A stretch of DNA of 64,000 bases from Streptomyces sp. V1I1 (GCF_030817355.1 NZ_JAUSZH010000001.1:6014501-6078500), one strand, 5' to 3'; shown: positions 1 through 10,501, counted from the first letter of the stretch. A program made the numbers and translations. The notes: generated by a model not told the origin, from the letters alone.

Positions 1-184
1 GGCCCGGCTGCTCGGCGCGTCCGACGCCCTGCTGCCGCCCGGCCACTTCGCGACCCGGCACGAGCGGGAGAACAGAGCCTCTTCCGAGGCCGCGGTGCGC
101 GCAGTGCTCGGCGAGGCCGCCTACGAGGCCGCGTACGCCGAGGGCGGCGGCCTCACTCTCGATGAGGCCACCGCCCTGGTGTGA
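1..184 (+). CDS. C-terminal end of a large LuxR/AfsR-like ATPase regulator (partial)
   Basis: Reading from base 2, an open frame runs into the window and stops at TGA 182-184, giving 60 residues that begin ARLLGASDALLPPG and end LTLDEATALV. The pattern of an ARLLGAADAL helix, a charged stretch and a final GxxLTLDEAxAL is typical of the tetratricopeptide-like C-terminus of the large Streptomyces transcriptional regulators carrying an AAA-type ATPase (BTAD/AfsR or LAL families). The effector and DNA-binding parts lie outside the window, so the exact class is inferred. It converges on the ABC permease gene 36 bases downstream. Confidence 0.6.
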   Translation, partial: ARLLGASDALLPPGHFATRHERENRASSEAAVRAVLGEAAYEAAYAEGGGLTLDEATALV

Positions 185-220
185 CTGTGTAACCCTGTGG
201 CCGTGTGACCATGCGTCGGA

Positions 221-1044
221 TCAGGTCTTCTTACGGAACTTGGCGACCGCGAGCGGCGCGGTGACCGCCGTGATGGCCGCAGCCCAGCCGAGCGTCATCC
301 ATACGGATTCGGCGACCGGGCCACCGTTGATCAGATTCCGTGCGGCGTCCGCGAGGTTGGAGAGCGGGTTGTAGTCGGTGAAGCTCTGCAGCCAGCCGGG
401 CATCGTGGTCGGTGGGGCGAAGATCGACGACCCGAACTGCAACGGCATCAGTACGAGCATGGCCACTCCCTGGACGGCCTGGGCCGTCTTCATGGTGAGA
501 CCGAGCAGAATGAAGATCCACATCAGCGAGGCGCCGAAGGCCATGGACAGGCCGACCGCCGCGGCCAGTCCGAGGACCGAGGTGTGGATCTGCAGGCCGA
601 GCAGGAAGCCCATGGCGAGCAGGATGGTGGTGGCGACCAGCATCCGGCCGATCTCGACCACGATCTTCGCGATGAGGACGGAGGACCGGGCGATCGGCAT
701 GGACCGGAAGCGGTCCATGACGCCCTTCTTGAAGTCGTCGTTCACGCCGGTGCCGACGGCCATGGCGATGTTCATGCCCATCATTGCCATCAGGCCGGGG
801 ATCACATAGTTCACGTACTCCTGCTGGTTGCCCTTGCCGGAGATCGCGCCGCCGAAGACGTACACGAACAGCAGCGTGAAGATGACCGGCATCAGCAGTA
901 CGTCGAACATCGACTCCGGATCCTGCTTGATCTGCAGGGCGTTGCGGCGCACCAGCGCGCCGATGTGCCGCACATTGGCCCGCAGGCCGATCCGGCCCTC
1001 GCCGGGAAGCGCCTTGGCCGGCGCAGCGTTGATCGTTGCCGCGC

Positions 1045-1048
<4 letters not shown>
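221..1048 (-). CDS. ABC-2 type transporter permease (DrrB-like)
   Basis: The 275-residue product has six hydrophobic segments of the ABC-2 membrane family: a cytoplasmic N-terminus, then a first helix around MPVIFTLLFVYVFGGAI, and the family loop NDFKKGVMDRFRSMPIAR (seen here as DDFKKGVMDRFRSMPIAR) between helices 2 and 3. It pairs with the ATPase encoded immediately upstream: the ATPase stop and this ATG overlap by 4 bases (ATGA), and the GGAGG-type ribosome site lies inside the ATPase 3' end, so the two are translationally coupled. DrrAB-like pairs export drugs or other hydrophobic molecules; the substrate here cannot be told. Confidence 0.93.
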
Positions 1049-2046
<998 letters not shown>

Positions 2047-2168
2047 GCCGTACACGGTTCCAGCCGCCACCGACAGACCGCCGACAGATCACCGACAAGC
2101 CGGTGACAGCCGCACCGACAACAGGGGAGGGGCAGGTCATGCCCCGTGAAGCTACGCGGAGGGCGGTA

Positions 2169-2534
2169 CTACGCGGGCTTGGCGTAGTCCCCGAAGCCGG
2201 CCCAGTCGAGCACGACGCACGGCTCGTCCCCCACCACCCATGCGTCATGACCGGGCGCGACGGAGATGAAGTCGCCGGGTCCCGTGTCCACGGACTCGCC
2301 GTCGTTCATGACGATCTTCATCCGCCCGCTGATGATGTATCCGGCGTGAGCGGCCTCGCAACTCTCGGTGCCCGCAATGGGCTTGACGTGCTTGGACCAC
2401 TGCCAGCCCGGCTCGAATACGGCCCTGCCGACGGGACCCTGGTCGGTGTTGAGAAGGGCGACCTTCCCCTTGCCGTCCTCGAATGGCCGGGTTTCGTCGG
2501 CCGAGTCGAAGTTCCTGGAAACGATTCCGGTCAT
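2169..2534 (-). CDS. Cupin domain protein
   Basis: The 121-residue product is a single small beta-barrel cupin: the segment GYIISGRMKIVMNDGESV is the typical turn after the metal-binding motif, followed by GPGDFISVAPGHDAWVVGD. The usual metal ligands are only partly present: HVKPIAGTESCEAAHAGY supplies two possible histidines. ATG 2534 was preferred over ATG 2540 because GGAGG then sits 9 bases upstream rather than 3. It stands alone between panB and the ABC genes. Role unknown; such proteins bind small metabolites or act as isomerases or sensors. Confidence 0.8.
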   Translation of the reverse strand: MTGIVSRNFDSADETRPFEDGKGKVALLNTDQGPVGRAVFEPGWQWSKHVKPIAGTESCEAAHAGYIISGRMKIVMNDGESVDTGPGDFISVAPGHDAWVVGDEPCVVLDWAGFGDYAKPA

Positions 2535-2687
2535 GGTCATCCGCCTCCCGGCGGAGAGAAAGCGGCCCCGAGTGTCAATTCCAGGCTACGCCGCGGCCCC
2601 TCGGGGAGTCTCCCGCACGCCGACAGCCCGCCGATGGGGGATGTCGGCGGGCTGTCGTCTGTGCCGGGGGTGGCCGGTGGGTGGTGC

Positions 2688-3548
2688 TCAGTGGAAGGTG
2701 TGCTCCTCCTGCGGGAACGCACCGCCGGCGACGTCGTCGGCGAAGGCCTTCGCGGCGTCGCCGAGCGTCTGGCGCAGGTTGGCGTACTGCTTGGTGAAGC
2801 GCGGCACCTTGCCGCCCGTCAGGCCCGCCATGTCGGTCCAGACGAGGACCTGGGCGTCCGTGTCGGGGCCCGCGCCGATGCCGATGGTCGGGATGTGCAG
2901 GCTGCGGGTGATCTCGGCGGCGACCTCGGCCGGGACGAGCTCCAGGACGACGGCGAACGCGCCCGCGTCCTGTGCCGCCTTGGCGTCGCGGACCAGCCCG
3001 TGGGCGGCCTCGTCGCTGCGGCCCTGGACGCGGTAGCCCATGGTGTTGACGGACTGCGGGGTCAGGCCGAGGTGCGACATGACCGGGATGCCTGCCTGGA
3101 CGAGCAGTTCGGTCTGTCCGAGCGAGCGCTCGCCGCCCTCCAGCTTGACCGCGCCGACGCCCGCGTCCTTGACCAGCCGGGTGGCGTTGCGCAGGGCCTG
3201 GACGGGGCCTTCCTGGTACGAGCCGAAGGGAAGGTCGCCGACGATGAGGGCCCGCCTGGTGCCCCGTACGACGGCGGCGGACAGCAGCGTCATCTCGTCC
3301 ATCGTGACCGGCACGGTGGTCTCGTAGCCGAGATGGACGTTGCCCATGGAGTCGCCGACGAGCATGACCGGGATGCCGGCCTCGTCGAAGACGGACGCGG
3401 TCATCGCGTCGTATGCGGTGAGCATCGGCCACTTCTCGCCGCGCTCCTTGGCGGCGGCGATGTCGTGGACGGTGATACGGCGAGTGCCCTTGCCGCCGTA
3501 CAGCGCCTTGCTGCTGTCGGTGGGCTTCTGGGCAGCCTGAAGCGTCAT
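2688..3548 (-). CDS. panB: 3-methyl-2-oxobutanoate hydroxymethyltransferase
   Basis: PanB makes ketopantoate from 2-oxoisovalerate and 5,10-methylenetetrahydrofolate, the first committed step of pantothenate (coenzyme A) synthesis, in the cytoplasm. The 286-residue product shows the family blocks LTAYDAMTASVFDEAGI, VGDSMGNVHLGYETT (Mg-binding aspartate and the conserved GDS), GAVKLEGG, PVMSHLGLTPQSVN and PTIGIGAGPDTDAQVLVW. ATG 3548 is preceded by AAGGAG at 9 bases, so it is favoured over the in-frame ATG 3569. No other pan gene is nearby. The downstream exporter gene diverges from it. Confidence 0.97.
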   Translation of the reverse strand: MTLQAAQKPTDSSKALYGGKGTRRITVHDIAAAKERGEKWPMLTAYDAMTASVFDEAGIPVMLVGDSMGNVHLGYETTVPVTMDEMTLLSAAVVRGTRRALIVGDLPFGSYQEGPVQALRNATRLVKDAGVGAVKLEGGERSLGQTELLVQAGIPVMSHLGLTPQSVNTMGYRVQGRSDEAAHGLVRDAKAAQDAGAFAVVLELVPAEVAAEITRSLHIPTIGIGAGPDTDAQVLVWTDMAGLTGGKVPRFTKQYANLRQTLGDAAKAFADDVAGGAFPQEEHTFH

Positions 3549-3660
3549 GGCCAACGGCTCCTTCGTCATCTCGAGGCGCCCTCACGGCGTCCCCGGATCA
3601 CCCCCATGGTGGCACCTCGTGCCGCTCCGGCGGAAGGGGACCCGTACGTTGGGTAAGGTG

Positions 3661-3687
3661 TTCGATACGAGACGGTCTCGTATCGAA
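3661..3687. promoter_or_regulatory. Perfect palindromic operator in front of the MFS-TetR pair
   Basis: A 27-bp perfect palindrome with 13-bp arms (TTCGATACGAGAC) and a single central base lies 20 bases before the MFS start codon. Size, symmetry and place are those of a TetR-family operator overlapping the promoter. The likely ligand-responsive repressor is the TetR protein encoded as the second gene of the same transcript. The assignment to that protein is inferred from position. Confidence 0.8.
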
Positions 3688-3707
3688 ATTAGGCTAGGCA
3701 GGGGATC

Positions 3708-5360
3708 ATGTCGACTCCGTCCGGCCCACCTGCCCCTCCCCGCATACCCGAGGCCGTCCACCGGCGGCGCTGGGCGATCCTCACCGTCCTGATGTTCAGC
3801 CTGCTCATCGTCGTACTGGACAACTCGATCCTGAACGTGGCGGTCAGGACGCTCGCCAGCCCCGAGCCCGAGGGCATCGGCGCGACCCAGAGCGAGCTGG
3901 AGTGGGCGCTCAACTCCTACACCCTCGTCTTCGCGGGGCTGCTGTTCACCGCGGGCCTGTTCGGCGACCGTATCGGCCGCAAGAAGGTGCTGTTCTTCGG
4001 AGTCGCCGTCTTCGGCGTGGGCTCGGCCCTCGCGGCGTTCTCCGGCTCGCCCGGCGAGCTCATCGCGTACCGCGCGGTGATGGGCATCGGCGGGGCCTTC
4101 GTGATGCCGGCCACCCTCGCCGTACTGATGGACGTGTTCGAGCCCCAGGAGCAGCCCAGGGCCATCGGCATCTGGGCGGGCAGCGTCGGCGTCGGCATGG
4201 CCATCGGCCCGGTCACCGGCGGGCTGCTCATCGAGCACTTCTGGTGGGGCTCGATCTTCCTGGTCAACGTGCCGGTCGTGGTCGTCGCGCTGATCGCTGT
4301 GGCCCTGCTCCTGCCGGACTCCAGGGACCCGAACCCGGGGCGTATGGACCCGCTCGGCGTAGTGCTGTCCGTCATCGGGCTGATCCTGCTGGTGTACGGA
4401 ATCATCCGCGGCGGCGAGCTGGCGGACTTCTCGGCGCCGTCCGTGCTGCTGCCGATGCTGGGCGGTCTGGTGGTACTCGTCTGGTTCGTACTCCACGAGA
4501 GACGCAGCGACCATCCGGCCATCGACCTCACGTACTTCAAGAGGCCCGCCTTCGCGGCGGCGGTCACCGCGATCGCGCTGGTCTTCTTCGCGCTGACGGG
4601 CGTGACCTTCTTCTCCGCGTTCTACCTGCAGAGCGTGCGCGGCTACGGCGCGCTGGAAGCGGGCCTGCTCATCCTGCCGCTGGCCGTGGCGCAGATGGTC
4701 GTATCACTGCGCGCGCGGCTGATCGTCGACCGGTTCGGGGCGCGGACAGTGTGCACTGTCGGCATGCTGCTGGTCGCCATGGTGCTGGGGGCTTTCGTGA
4801 TGTTCGATGCCTCGACCCCGCTGTGGGTGATCGAAGTGGTTCTCTTCGTGCAGGGCGTGGCGATGGCGCTCATCACGCCCCCGGTGACGGTCTCGGTGAT
4901 GCAGTCGCTGCCCCGCGAGAAGGCGGGGTCCGGCTCCGCGGTCAGCAACACCTTCCGCCAGGTCGGTGGGGCACTGGGTGTCGCGGTGCTCGGTTCGCTG
5001 CTGTCCACGCAGTACCGGGGTGCGATCGAGGGGCACCTCTCGGTGGTCCCGAGCGGCGCCCGGCAGGCCGCGGGTGAATCGATCGAGGCGACGCTCGCGG
5101 CCGCGGAGAGACTCGGCCCGGCGGGCAAGGCGCTGATCGTCCCGGCGAACGAGGCGTTCTTGCACGCGATGCATCTGACGGCGCTGGCCTCGGCGGGTGT
5201 GGCGCTGATCGGCGCGCTGGTGGTGGTGTTCTTCATGCCGGACGGCCGGAAGAAGGAGCCGGCGCCGGACCTCGAGCCGGAGCTGAAGAGCGCAGAACGC
5301 CGGCCGGAGCGGGTACTGCCCGGTGGCCCGGGGCCCGTCGGCGAGAATTGCCGGCGATGA
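3708..5360 (+). CDS. MFS exporter, DHA2 (EmrB/QacA) family
   Basis: The 550-residue membrane protein has about 14 predicted helices. The first ends in [14 protein letters not shown], the DHA2 motif C/D1 region; motif A between helices 2 and 3 reads [13 protein letters not shown]; the antiporter motif C appears as [19 protein letters not shown]. Family members expel drugs and dyes in exchange for protons. It is the first gene of a two-gene unit with a TetR regulator (4-bp overlap, ATGA) behind a perfect operator palindrome, so expression is probably induced by a transported toxic ligand. The last 45 residues are a polar, Pro-rich cytoplasmic tail. Confidence 0.95.
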   Translation: MSTPSGPPAPPRIPEAVHRRRWAILTVLMFSLLIVVLDNSILNVAVRTLASPEPEGIGATQSELEWALNSYTLVFAGLLFTAGLFGDRIGRKKVLFFGVAVFGVGSALAAFSGSPGELIAYRAVMGIGGAFVMPATLAVLMDVFEPQEQPRAIGIWAGSVGVGMAIGPVTGGLLIEHFWWGSIFLVNVPVVVVALIAVALLLPDSRDPNPGRMDPLGVVLSVIGLILLVYGIIRGGELADFSAPSVLLPMLGGLVVLVWFVLHERRSDHPAIDLTYFKRPAFAAAVTAIALVFFALTGVTFFSAFYLQSVRGYGALEAGLLILPLAVAQMVVSLRARLIVDRFGARTVCTVGMLLVAMVLGAFVMFDASTPLWVIEVVLFVQGVAMALITPPVTVSVMQSLPREKAGSGSAVSNTFRQVGGALGVAVLGSLLSTQYRGAIEGHLSVVPSGARQAAGESIEATLAAAERLGPAGKALIVPANEAFLHAMHLTALASAGVALIGALVVVFFMPDGRKKEPAPDLEPELKSAERRPERVLPGGPGPVGENCRR

Positions 5361-6052
5361 CGAGGGTGAGAGGGGGACCGGACGTGCCGGTGAAGGACCA
5401 CCAGGACAACGGCGGCCAGAGCGGCGAGCCCCCCGCGCGGCGCGGCACCCCAACCACGGGACGGCGCGGGCGGCCCCGGAGCGAGGCCGTCGAGCGGGCC
5501 ATCGTCGGGGCCGTTGTGCGGCTTCTCGAAGACGGCGTGCCGTTCTCCGAGCTCTCCATCGAGCGCATCGCCCGCACCGCCGGCGTCGGCAAAGCCACCA
5601 TCTACCGCCGCTGGGACGGCAAAGAGGCCCTCTTCGTCGATGTCGTCCGCTCCATGGAGCCCGTGGACCCGCCGCTGCCCGGCACCTCCGTACGTGACGA
5701 TCTCGTCGCGATGGTCGAGATGCTGCGGCAGCGCGGCCTCGCCAAACGTTCCTCCGCCCTCCTGCACAACGTCTTCGCCCAGATGCAGAGCTATCCCCAG
5801 TTGTGGAACATGTACCACCACACCGCCATCGCCCCCCGCCGCGAGCGGATGGACGAAGTGCTGCGCCGCGGCATCGCGAACGGCGAGATCCGCGCCGACA
5901 TCGACTTCGGTCTGCTCGGCGACCTCTTCGTCGGCCCGATGCTCGTACGGACCGTGCTGCGCCCCGGGGGCACGCCGGAAGAGGGCAGCGCGGAACGGAT
6001 CGTCGACGCCGTACTGGAGGGCGTACGCCCCGCAGAAGGCGCGCCCCGCTGA
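5357..6052 (+). CDS. TetR/AcrR family repressor of the upstream exporter
   Basis: The DNA-binding region is clear: [19 protein letters not shown], then the recognition part [20 protein letters not shown]. The C-terminal half resembles the TetR_C_11-type ligand-binding domain ([16 protein letters not shown]). I placed the start at ATG 5357, which overlaps the exporter stop as ATGA; a GTG at 5384 after a purine-rich GAGAGGGGG is a good alternative and would remove nine residues of weak conservation. It probably autoregulates through the palindrome at 3661-3687. Confidence 0.92.
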   Translation: MTRVRGGPDVPVKDHQDNGGQSGEPPARRGTPTTGRRGRPRSEAVERAIVGAVVRLLEDGVPFSELSIERIARTAGVGKATIYRRWDGKEALFVDVVRSMEPVDPPLPGTSVRDDLVAMVEMLRQRGLAKRSSALLHNVFAQMQSYPQLWNMYHHTAIAPRRERMDEVLRRGIANGEIRADIDFGLLGDLFVGPMLVRTVLRPGGTPEEGSAERIVDAVLEGVRPAEGAPR

Positions 6053-6263
6053 TGCTCCGCCGACGTCCGGCTGACGTCCGGCGAGGGGCAGTCCGAAGTG
6101 TGCGTGTTCTGTCACAGCGTCCCCACCTGGCCCGTTACGAGGAACCCCGTGCGCAGCCCTGTCGTCATCGAGGCAGAACGGCCGTCCGGCGACGGCGAGG
6201 AAACACCTCCCATCGCCTAGTGTCGACGGCGAGGCGTGACGGCAAGGCAGTGAGGACAGCTCC

Positions 6264-7307
6264 ATGGCGCAGGCGTACAAGACGGAGACCGCCAACGGCA
6301 CCAACGGCAGCCCCGAGGCCGGGCGGACCGGAGCACGGGTCCGGAGCCTGCTCCAGCGCTGGCGAGGCGACCGCGGCGACCGCGGCATCTGGCGGCGCGG
6401 CGTCGTCCTCGCCTGCTTCGCCGTCTTCATCGCCCTGTTGATGATCCTGCACGCGCAGATCCCCAACCGGATCGGCAACTTGGGCAGCCTCACCGAGACG
6501 TTCCTGCCGTGGCTCGGCGTGTTCATCCCGGTGATCCTCGTCGTCGCCGTGCTGCGGCGCTCGGCCACCGCGCTGGTCGCCCTGCTGCTCCCTGCCGTTG
6601 TATGGCTCAACCTCTTCGGCGGGCTGTTGTTCAACGACAAGTCGGGCGTAGGCGGCGATCTGACCGTCGCCACGCACAACGTCAACGCCGGCAACCCCGA
6701 CCCGGTGGGCACCGCCAAGCAGGTCGCCGCCTCGGGCGCGGACGTGGTCGCGTTGCAGGAGCTGCCGGTCGGTCAGGTCTCCACGTACGAACAGGCACTG
6801 GCAGGGACGTACAAGTACCACGCGGTGGAGGGCACGGTCGGGCTCTGGAGCAAGTACCCGATGACCGACACCGCGCCGGTGGACATCCAGTTGGGCTGGA
6901 CACGCGCCCTGCGCTCCACCGTGCAGACGCCGAAGGGTGCGGTCGCGTTCTACGTCGCGCACATGCCGTCCGTACGCGTCAAGCTCAACGCCGGCTTCAC
7001 CGCCAGCCAGCGCGACAACAGCGCCGACGCGCTGGGCGAGGCCATCGCCCGCGAGCGGGTCGGCAAGGTCGTGCTGCTCGGCGACCTCAACGGCACGATG
7101 AACGACCGCTCCCTGAACGCGGTCACCTCCCAGATGCGCTCCACGCAGGGCGCGGCGGGCGACGGCTTCGGCTTCAGCTGGCCCGCGTCGTTCCCGATGG
7201 CGCGCATTGACCAGATCATGGTGAGGGGCGTCGAGCCGGTCTCGTCCTGGACGCTGCCGCAGACGGACAGCGACCACTTGCCGATCGCGGCGCGCATCAG
7301 GATGTGA
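6264..7307 (+). CDS. Membrane-anchored endonuclease/exonuclease/phosphatase family protein
   Basis: The 347-residue product has a soluble N-terminus of about 45 residues, three hydrophobic helices (starting GVVLACFAVFIALLMILHA), and a C-terminal extracytoplasmic EEP domain from about residue 130: LTVATHNVNAGN, DVVALQEL (metal-binding glutamate), GDLNGTMND and the final catalytic SDHLPIAARI. All main EEP motifs are present, so a metal-dependent phosphodiesterase activity on nucleic acid, lipid or sugar phosphates is likely; the substrate is not visible. GAGG lies 8 bases before the ATG. Single-gene unit. Confidence 0.88.
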   Translation: MAQAYKTETANGTNGSPEAGRTGARVRSLLQRWRGDRGDRGIWRRGVVLACFAVFIALLMILHAQIPNRIGNLGSLTETFLPWLGVFIPVILVVAVLRRSATALVALLLPAVVWLNLFGGLLFNDKSGVGGDLTVATHNVNAGNPDPVGTAKQVAASGADVVALQELPVGQVSTYEQALAGTYKYHAVEGTVGLWSKYPMTDTAPVDIQLGWTRALRSTVQTPKGAVAFYVAHMPSVRVKLNAGFTASQRDNSADALGEAIARERVGKVVLLGDLNGTMNDRSLNAVTSQMRSTQGAAGDGFGFSWPASFPMARIDQIMVRGVEPVSSWTLPQTDSDHLPIAARIRM

Positions 7308-7349
7308 CCTTTCCCCGACCCTCCCCTTCCCGAACTGGGGGTGCCGGGC

Positions 7350-7402
7350 AAATCAAGCCCCTCCGGCGATTGAGGAGCGGGGGTCTGGGGGCGGAGCCCC
7401 CA
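7350..7402. repeat. Dispersed GC-rich intergenic repeat (copy 1)
   Basis: The segment contains CCTCCGGCGATTGAGGAG followed by a hairpin GGGGGCGGAGCCCCC. The same arrangement recurs in inverted and direct form at 39925-40155, and a shorter version at about 57735-57762. It sits after the EEP gene, where the hairpin may also act in transcription termination. Confidence 0.75.
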
Positions 7403-7459
7403 GTTATGTGACGGCAACCACCCGTTCACCCGTGGGAACAATCCGCGTGCGAGCATTTG

Positions 7460-7484
7460 TTTCGAAGGAGAACTAACTTCGAAA
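7460..7484. promoter_or_regulatory. Inverted repeat in the leader of the broken MFS gene
   Basis: Two perfect 8-bp arms, TTTCGAAG and CTTCGAAA, are separated by 9 bases and end 9 bases before the original ATG at 7494. It looks like an operator for a dimeric repressor; no regulator gene is adjacent, so the protein is unknown. Confidence 0.5.
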
Positions 7485-7554
7485 GGCACCTCCATGCCCC
7501 TCGCGCTGCTCGCGCTGCGCCGTATCCGCCTTCGGCATCGGCACCACCGAGTTC

Positions 7555-8727
7555 GTGATGATGGGCCTGCTGCCCAATGTCGCCGACGACCTGAACACCT
7601 CCGTCCCCACGGCCGGCCACCTCGTATCGGCGTACGCGATCGGCGTCGTCATCGGCGCCCCGCTGCTCACCGCCCTCGGCTCCCGCGTCCCGCGCAAGCG
7701 GATGCTCCTGCTGCTGATGGCGCTGTTCACGGTCGGCAACCTCGCATCCGCCCTCGCTCCCGGCTTCGGCTGGCTGATCGCGGGCCGCGTGCTCGCCGGG
7801 CTGCCGCACGGCGCCTTCTTCGGTGTCGGCGCGGTCGTCGCGGCGCGGCTGGTCGCGGACGGGCGGCAGGCGCGCGCGGTGGCCACGATGTTCCTCGGCC
7901 TCACGGTCGCCAACATCGTCGGCGTACCGGCCGCCACTCTCCTCGGCCAGCACCTCGGCTGGCGCGCCACCTTCCTCGTCGTCACGGTGATCGGCCTGGT
8001 CGCCATGGCCGCGCTCGCCCGGCTCATTCCGTACGTACCCGTCGACGCGCACCAGAGCGTGGGCCGCGAGTTGCGCGCACTCGGCAACCGACAGGTCCTC
8101 CTCGGCCTGCTCACCGCGGTCTTCGGCTTCGCCGGCGTCTTCGCGGTGTACTCCTACCTCGCCTCCATGACGACCGAGGTGATGGGCTTCGGCGAATCCT
8201 CCGTGACCCTGGTCCTCGCCCTCTTCGGCATCGGCATGACGCTCGGCGCGCTCGCCGCCGGCCCGCTGACCGACCGGGCGCTGCGCCCCACGCTGTACGG
8301 CTCACTGGCCGCGCTCGCGCTGGTGCTGGTGGCCTTCCGGTTCACCGTGCACATCCAGTGGGCGGCCCTGCTGACGGTCGTGGTGCTCGGCGCGGTCGGC
8401 TTCATGACCACCACACCGCTCCAGATGCTGGTCATGAAGAAGGCGCAGGACGCCCCGACGCTGGCCTCCGCCTCCAACCACTCGGCCTTCAACCTCGCCA
8501 ACGCGGGCGGCGCCTGGCTCGGCGGCGCGGCCATCGCGGCCGGCTGGGGCTGGAGCTCCCCGGCTCTGGTCGGCGCGGTCCTCGCGGCCGCCGGTCTGGC
8601 GATCGCGGTGACGGCGGGCCTGCTGGACCGTACGGGAACGGGGGCCTCCCGCGTGATCGCCGCAGGAAGCCCCCGTACCGCGGAGCAGCAGGTCAGTGCG
8701 TCGTCGTCTCCCGCCAGCGGTTCGTGA
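7555..8727 (+). CDS. MFS transporter, DHA1/AraJ-type, with frameshifted N-terminus
   Basis: From the ATG at 7555 the frame encodes 390 residues with about 11 helices: motif A ALGSRVPRKRMLL after the first full loop, GRVLAGLPHGAFFGVGAV, and PAATLLGQHLGWRATFLVV. The family normally starts one helix earlier. That helix is visible upstream in another frame: ATG 7494 with GAAAGG in front encodes MPLALLAL, and removing one base near 7518 continues it as AVSAFGIGTTEFV into this frame. So the gene is either a recent pseudogene, or carries a sequencing error, or is translated from the inner start without helix 1. Substrate unknown (sugar or drug efflux). The 3' end overlaps nadE. Confidence 0.8.
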   Translation: MMMGLLPNVADDLNTSVPTAGHLVSAYAIGVVIGAPLLTALGSRVPRKRMLLLLMALFTVGNLASALAPGFGWLIAGRVLAGLPHGAFFGVGAVVAARLVADGRQARAVATMFLGLTVANIVGVPAATLLGQHLGWRATFLVVTVIGLVAMAALARLIPYVPVDAHQSVGRELRALGNRQVLLGLLTAVFGFAGVFAVYSYLASMTTEVMGFGESSVTLVLALFGIGMTLGALAAGPLTDRALRPTLYGSLAALALVLVAFRFTVHIQWAALLTVVVLGAVGFMTTTPLQMLVMKKAQDAPTLASASNHSAFNLANAGGAWLGGAAIAAGWGWSSPALVGAVLAAAGLAIAVTAGLLDRTGTGASRVIAAGSPRTAEQQVSASSSPASGS

Positions 8728-10453
8728 TCGGCAGCCGCCGGTCCTTGCCGAAGCCCTTCGCCGAGATCTTGGTGCCCGGCGGGTACTGGCGCCGCTTGTA
8801 CTCCGCCGTGTCCACCATCCGCAGCGTCTTCGCCACCAGCTCCTCGTCGAAGCCGGCCGCGACGATCGCGTCCTTGCCCCGGTCCTGGTCGACGTACAGC
8901 TCCAGGATCCGGTCCAGTACGTCGTAGTCCGGCAGCGAGTCGGTGTCGACCTGGCCGGGGCGAAGCTCCGCGCTCGGCGGCTTGGTGATGGACGCCTCCG
9001 GGATCGGCGGGGTCTGGCCGCGCTCATCGGCGGCGCGGTTGCGCCACTTCGCAAGCCGGAAGACCGTCGTCTTGTAGACGTCCTTGATCGGCCCGTACGC
9101 GCCGACGGAGTCGCCGTACAGCGTCGAATAGCCCACCGCCAGCTCGGACTTGTTGCCCGGCGCGAGCACGATGTGGCCCTCCTGGTTGGAGAGCGCCATC
9201 AGCGTGGTGCCGCGCAGCCGCGACTGGAGGTTCTCCTCGGCGAGACCGGTCAGGCCGAGCGAGCTCATGTACGCGTCGAACATCGGCTCGATCGGCACGG
9301 TACGGAAGTTGAGCCCGGTACGCCGGGCCAGCTCGGCCGCGTCGCCCTTGGAGTGGTCGGACGAATACTTCGACGGCATGGAGACGCCGTACACGTTCTG
9401 CGCGCCCAGCGCGTCGCAGGCGATCGCGGCGACGAGCGCGGAGTCGATGCCGCCGGACAGCCCTATCAGCACCGAACGGAAGCCGTTCTTGGCGGCGTAC
9501 GCGCGCAGGCCCACGACCAGCGCGGAGTAGACCTCCTCGTCGTCGTCGAGCCGGTCGGCGTAGCCGCCGGACAGCTCGGCCTCGTACGCGGGCAGCGGCT
9601 CCTCGGAGATGACGACGCGCTCGATGCGCAGCCCGTCGTCGACCACTCCGGTCGGCGGCTCGGCGGAAGCCGCGGGCAGCTCCAGGTCGAGGACGACGCT
9701 GCCCTCCGCGAACTGCGGGGCGCGCGCGACGACTTCACCGGCGGAGTCGACGACGATCGAGTCGCCGTCGAAGACCAGCTCGTCCTGTCCGCCGATCATC
9801 GCGAGGTACGCGGTGGTGCAGCCGGCCTCCTGGGCGCGCTTGCGAACCAGGTCCAGGCGGGTGTCGTCCTTCTCGCGCTCGTACGGCGAGGCGTTGATGG
9901 AGACGAGCAGTCCGGCCCCGGCGGACCGGGTGGCCGGGACGCGGCCGCCGTCCTGCCAGAGGTCCTCGCAGATCGCCAGCGCCACGTCGACGCCGTGCAC
10001 GCGGATCACCGGCAGGGTGTCGCCCGGCACGAAGTAGCGGAACTCGTCGAAGACGCCGTAGTTGGGCAGATGGTGCTTGGCGAAGCTCAGCACCACCTCG
10101 CCGCGGTGCAGCACGGCGGCTGCGTTCTGCGGCGCGCCGGCGGGCTGGCCGTAGCGGGGCTGGGCCCGCTCGGAACGGTCGAGGTAGCCGACGATGACCG
10201 GCAGCTCGCCGAACCCTTCGTCGTCCAGCCGCACGGCGAGCGCGCGCAGGGCGGCCCGGGACGCGTCCACGAAGGACGACCGCAGTGCCAGGTCTTCCAC
10301 GGGGTAGCCGGTCAGCACCATCTCGGGGAAGGCGACGAGATGCGCCCCCTGCTCGGCGGAGTGCCGGGTCCAGTGCACGATCGCCTCGGCGTTGCCGGAG
10401 AGATCGCCGACGGTCGAGTCGATCTGATTCAGAGCGAGGCGTAGTTGAGGCAC
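8693..10453 (-). CDS. nadE: Glutamine-dependent NAD+ synthetase
   Basis: NadE amidates nicotinic acid adenine dinucleotide to NAD+ in the cytoplasm. The 586-residue product has the two domains of the glutamine-using form. The N-terminal nitrilase-like glutaminase (about 1-265) carries FPEMVLTGYP (Glu), FAKHHLPNYGVFDE (Lys) and ALAICEDLWQDG (Cys), a complete catalytic triad. The C-terminal synthetase (about 300-586) has the PP-loop LIGLSGGIDSALVAAI and later GNKSELAVGYSTLYGD. The last 35 bases overlap the 3' end of the convergent MFS gene. Confidence 0.97.
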   Translation of the reverse strand: MPQLRLALNQIDSTVGDLSGNAEAIVHWTRHSAEQGAHLVAFPEMVLTGYPVEDLALRSSFVDASRAALRALAVRLDDEGFGELPVIVGYLDRSERAQPRYGQPAGAPQNAAAVLHRGEVVLSFAKHHLPNYGVFDEFRYFVPGDTLPVIRVHGVDVALAICEDLWQDGGRVPATRSAGAGLLVSINASPYEREKDDTRLDLVRKRAQEAGCTTAYLAMIGGQDELVFDGDSIVVDSAGEVVARAPQFAEGSVVLDLELPAASAEPPTGVVDDGLRIERVVISEEPLPAYEAELSGGYADRLDDDEEVYSALVVGLRAYAAKNGFRSVLIGLSGGIDSALVAAIACDALGAQNVYGVSMPSKYSSDHSKGDAAELARRTGLNFRTVPIEPMFDAYMSSLGLTGLAEENLQSRLRGTTLMALSNQEGHIVLAPGNKSELAVGYSTLYGDSVGAYGPIKDVYKTTVFRLAKWRNRAADERGQTPPIPEASITKPPSAELRPGQVDTDSLPDYDVLDRILELYVDQDRGKDAIVAAGFDEELVAKTLRMVDTAEYKRRQYPPGTKISAKGFGKDRRLPITNRWRETTTH

Positions 10454-10501
10454 GCGGCCCAGTGTAATCGTCTGTCTGACGCGATGTCCTGGCGGGGAGG
10501 T

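Noticed and set aside
4643..6718. Long open frame of 691 codons on the minus strand over the MFS and TetR genes
   Set aside because: It lies antisense to two well-supported genes, has no family pattern, and open antisense frames are expected at this GC content.
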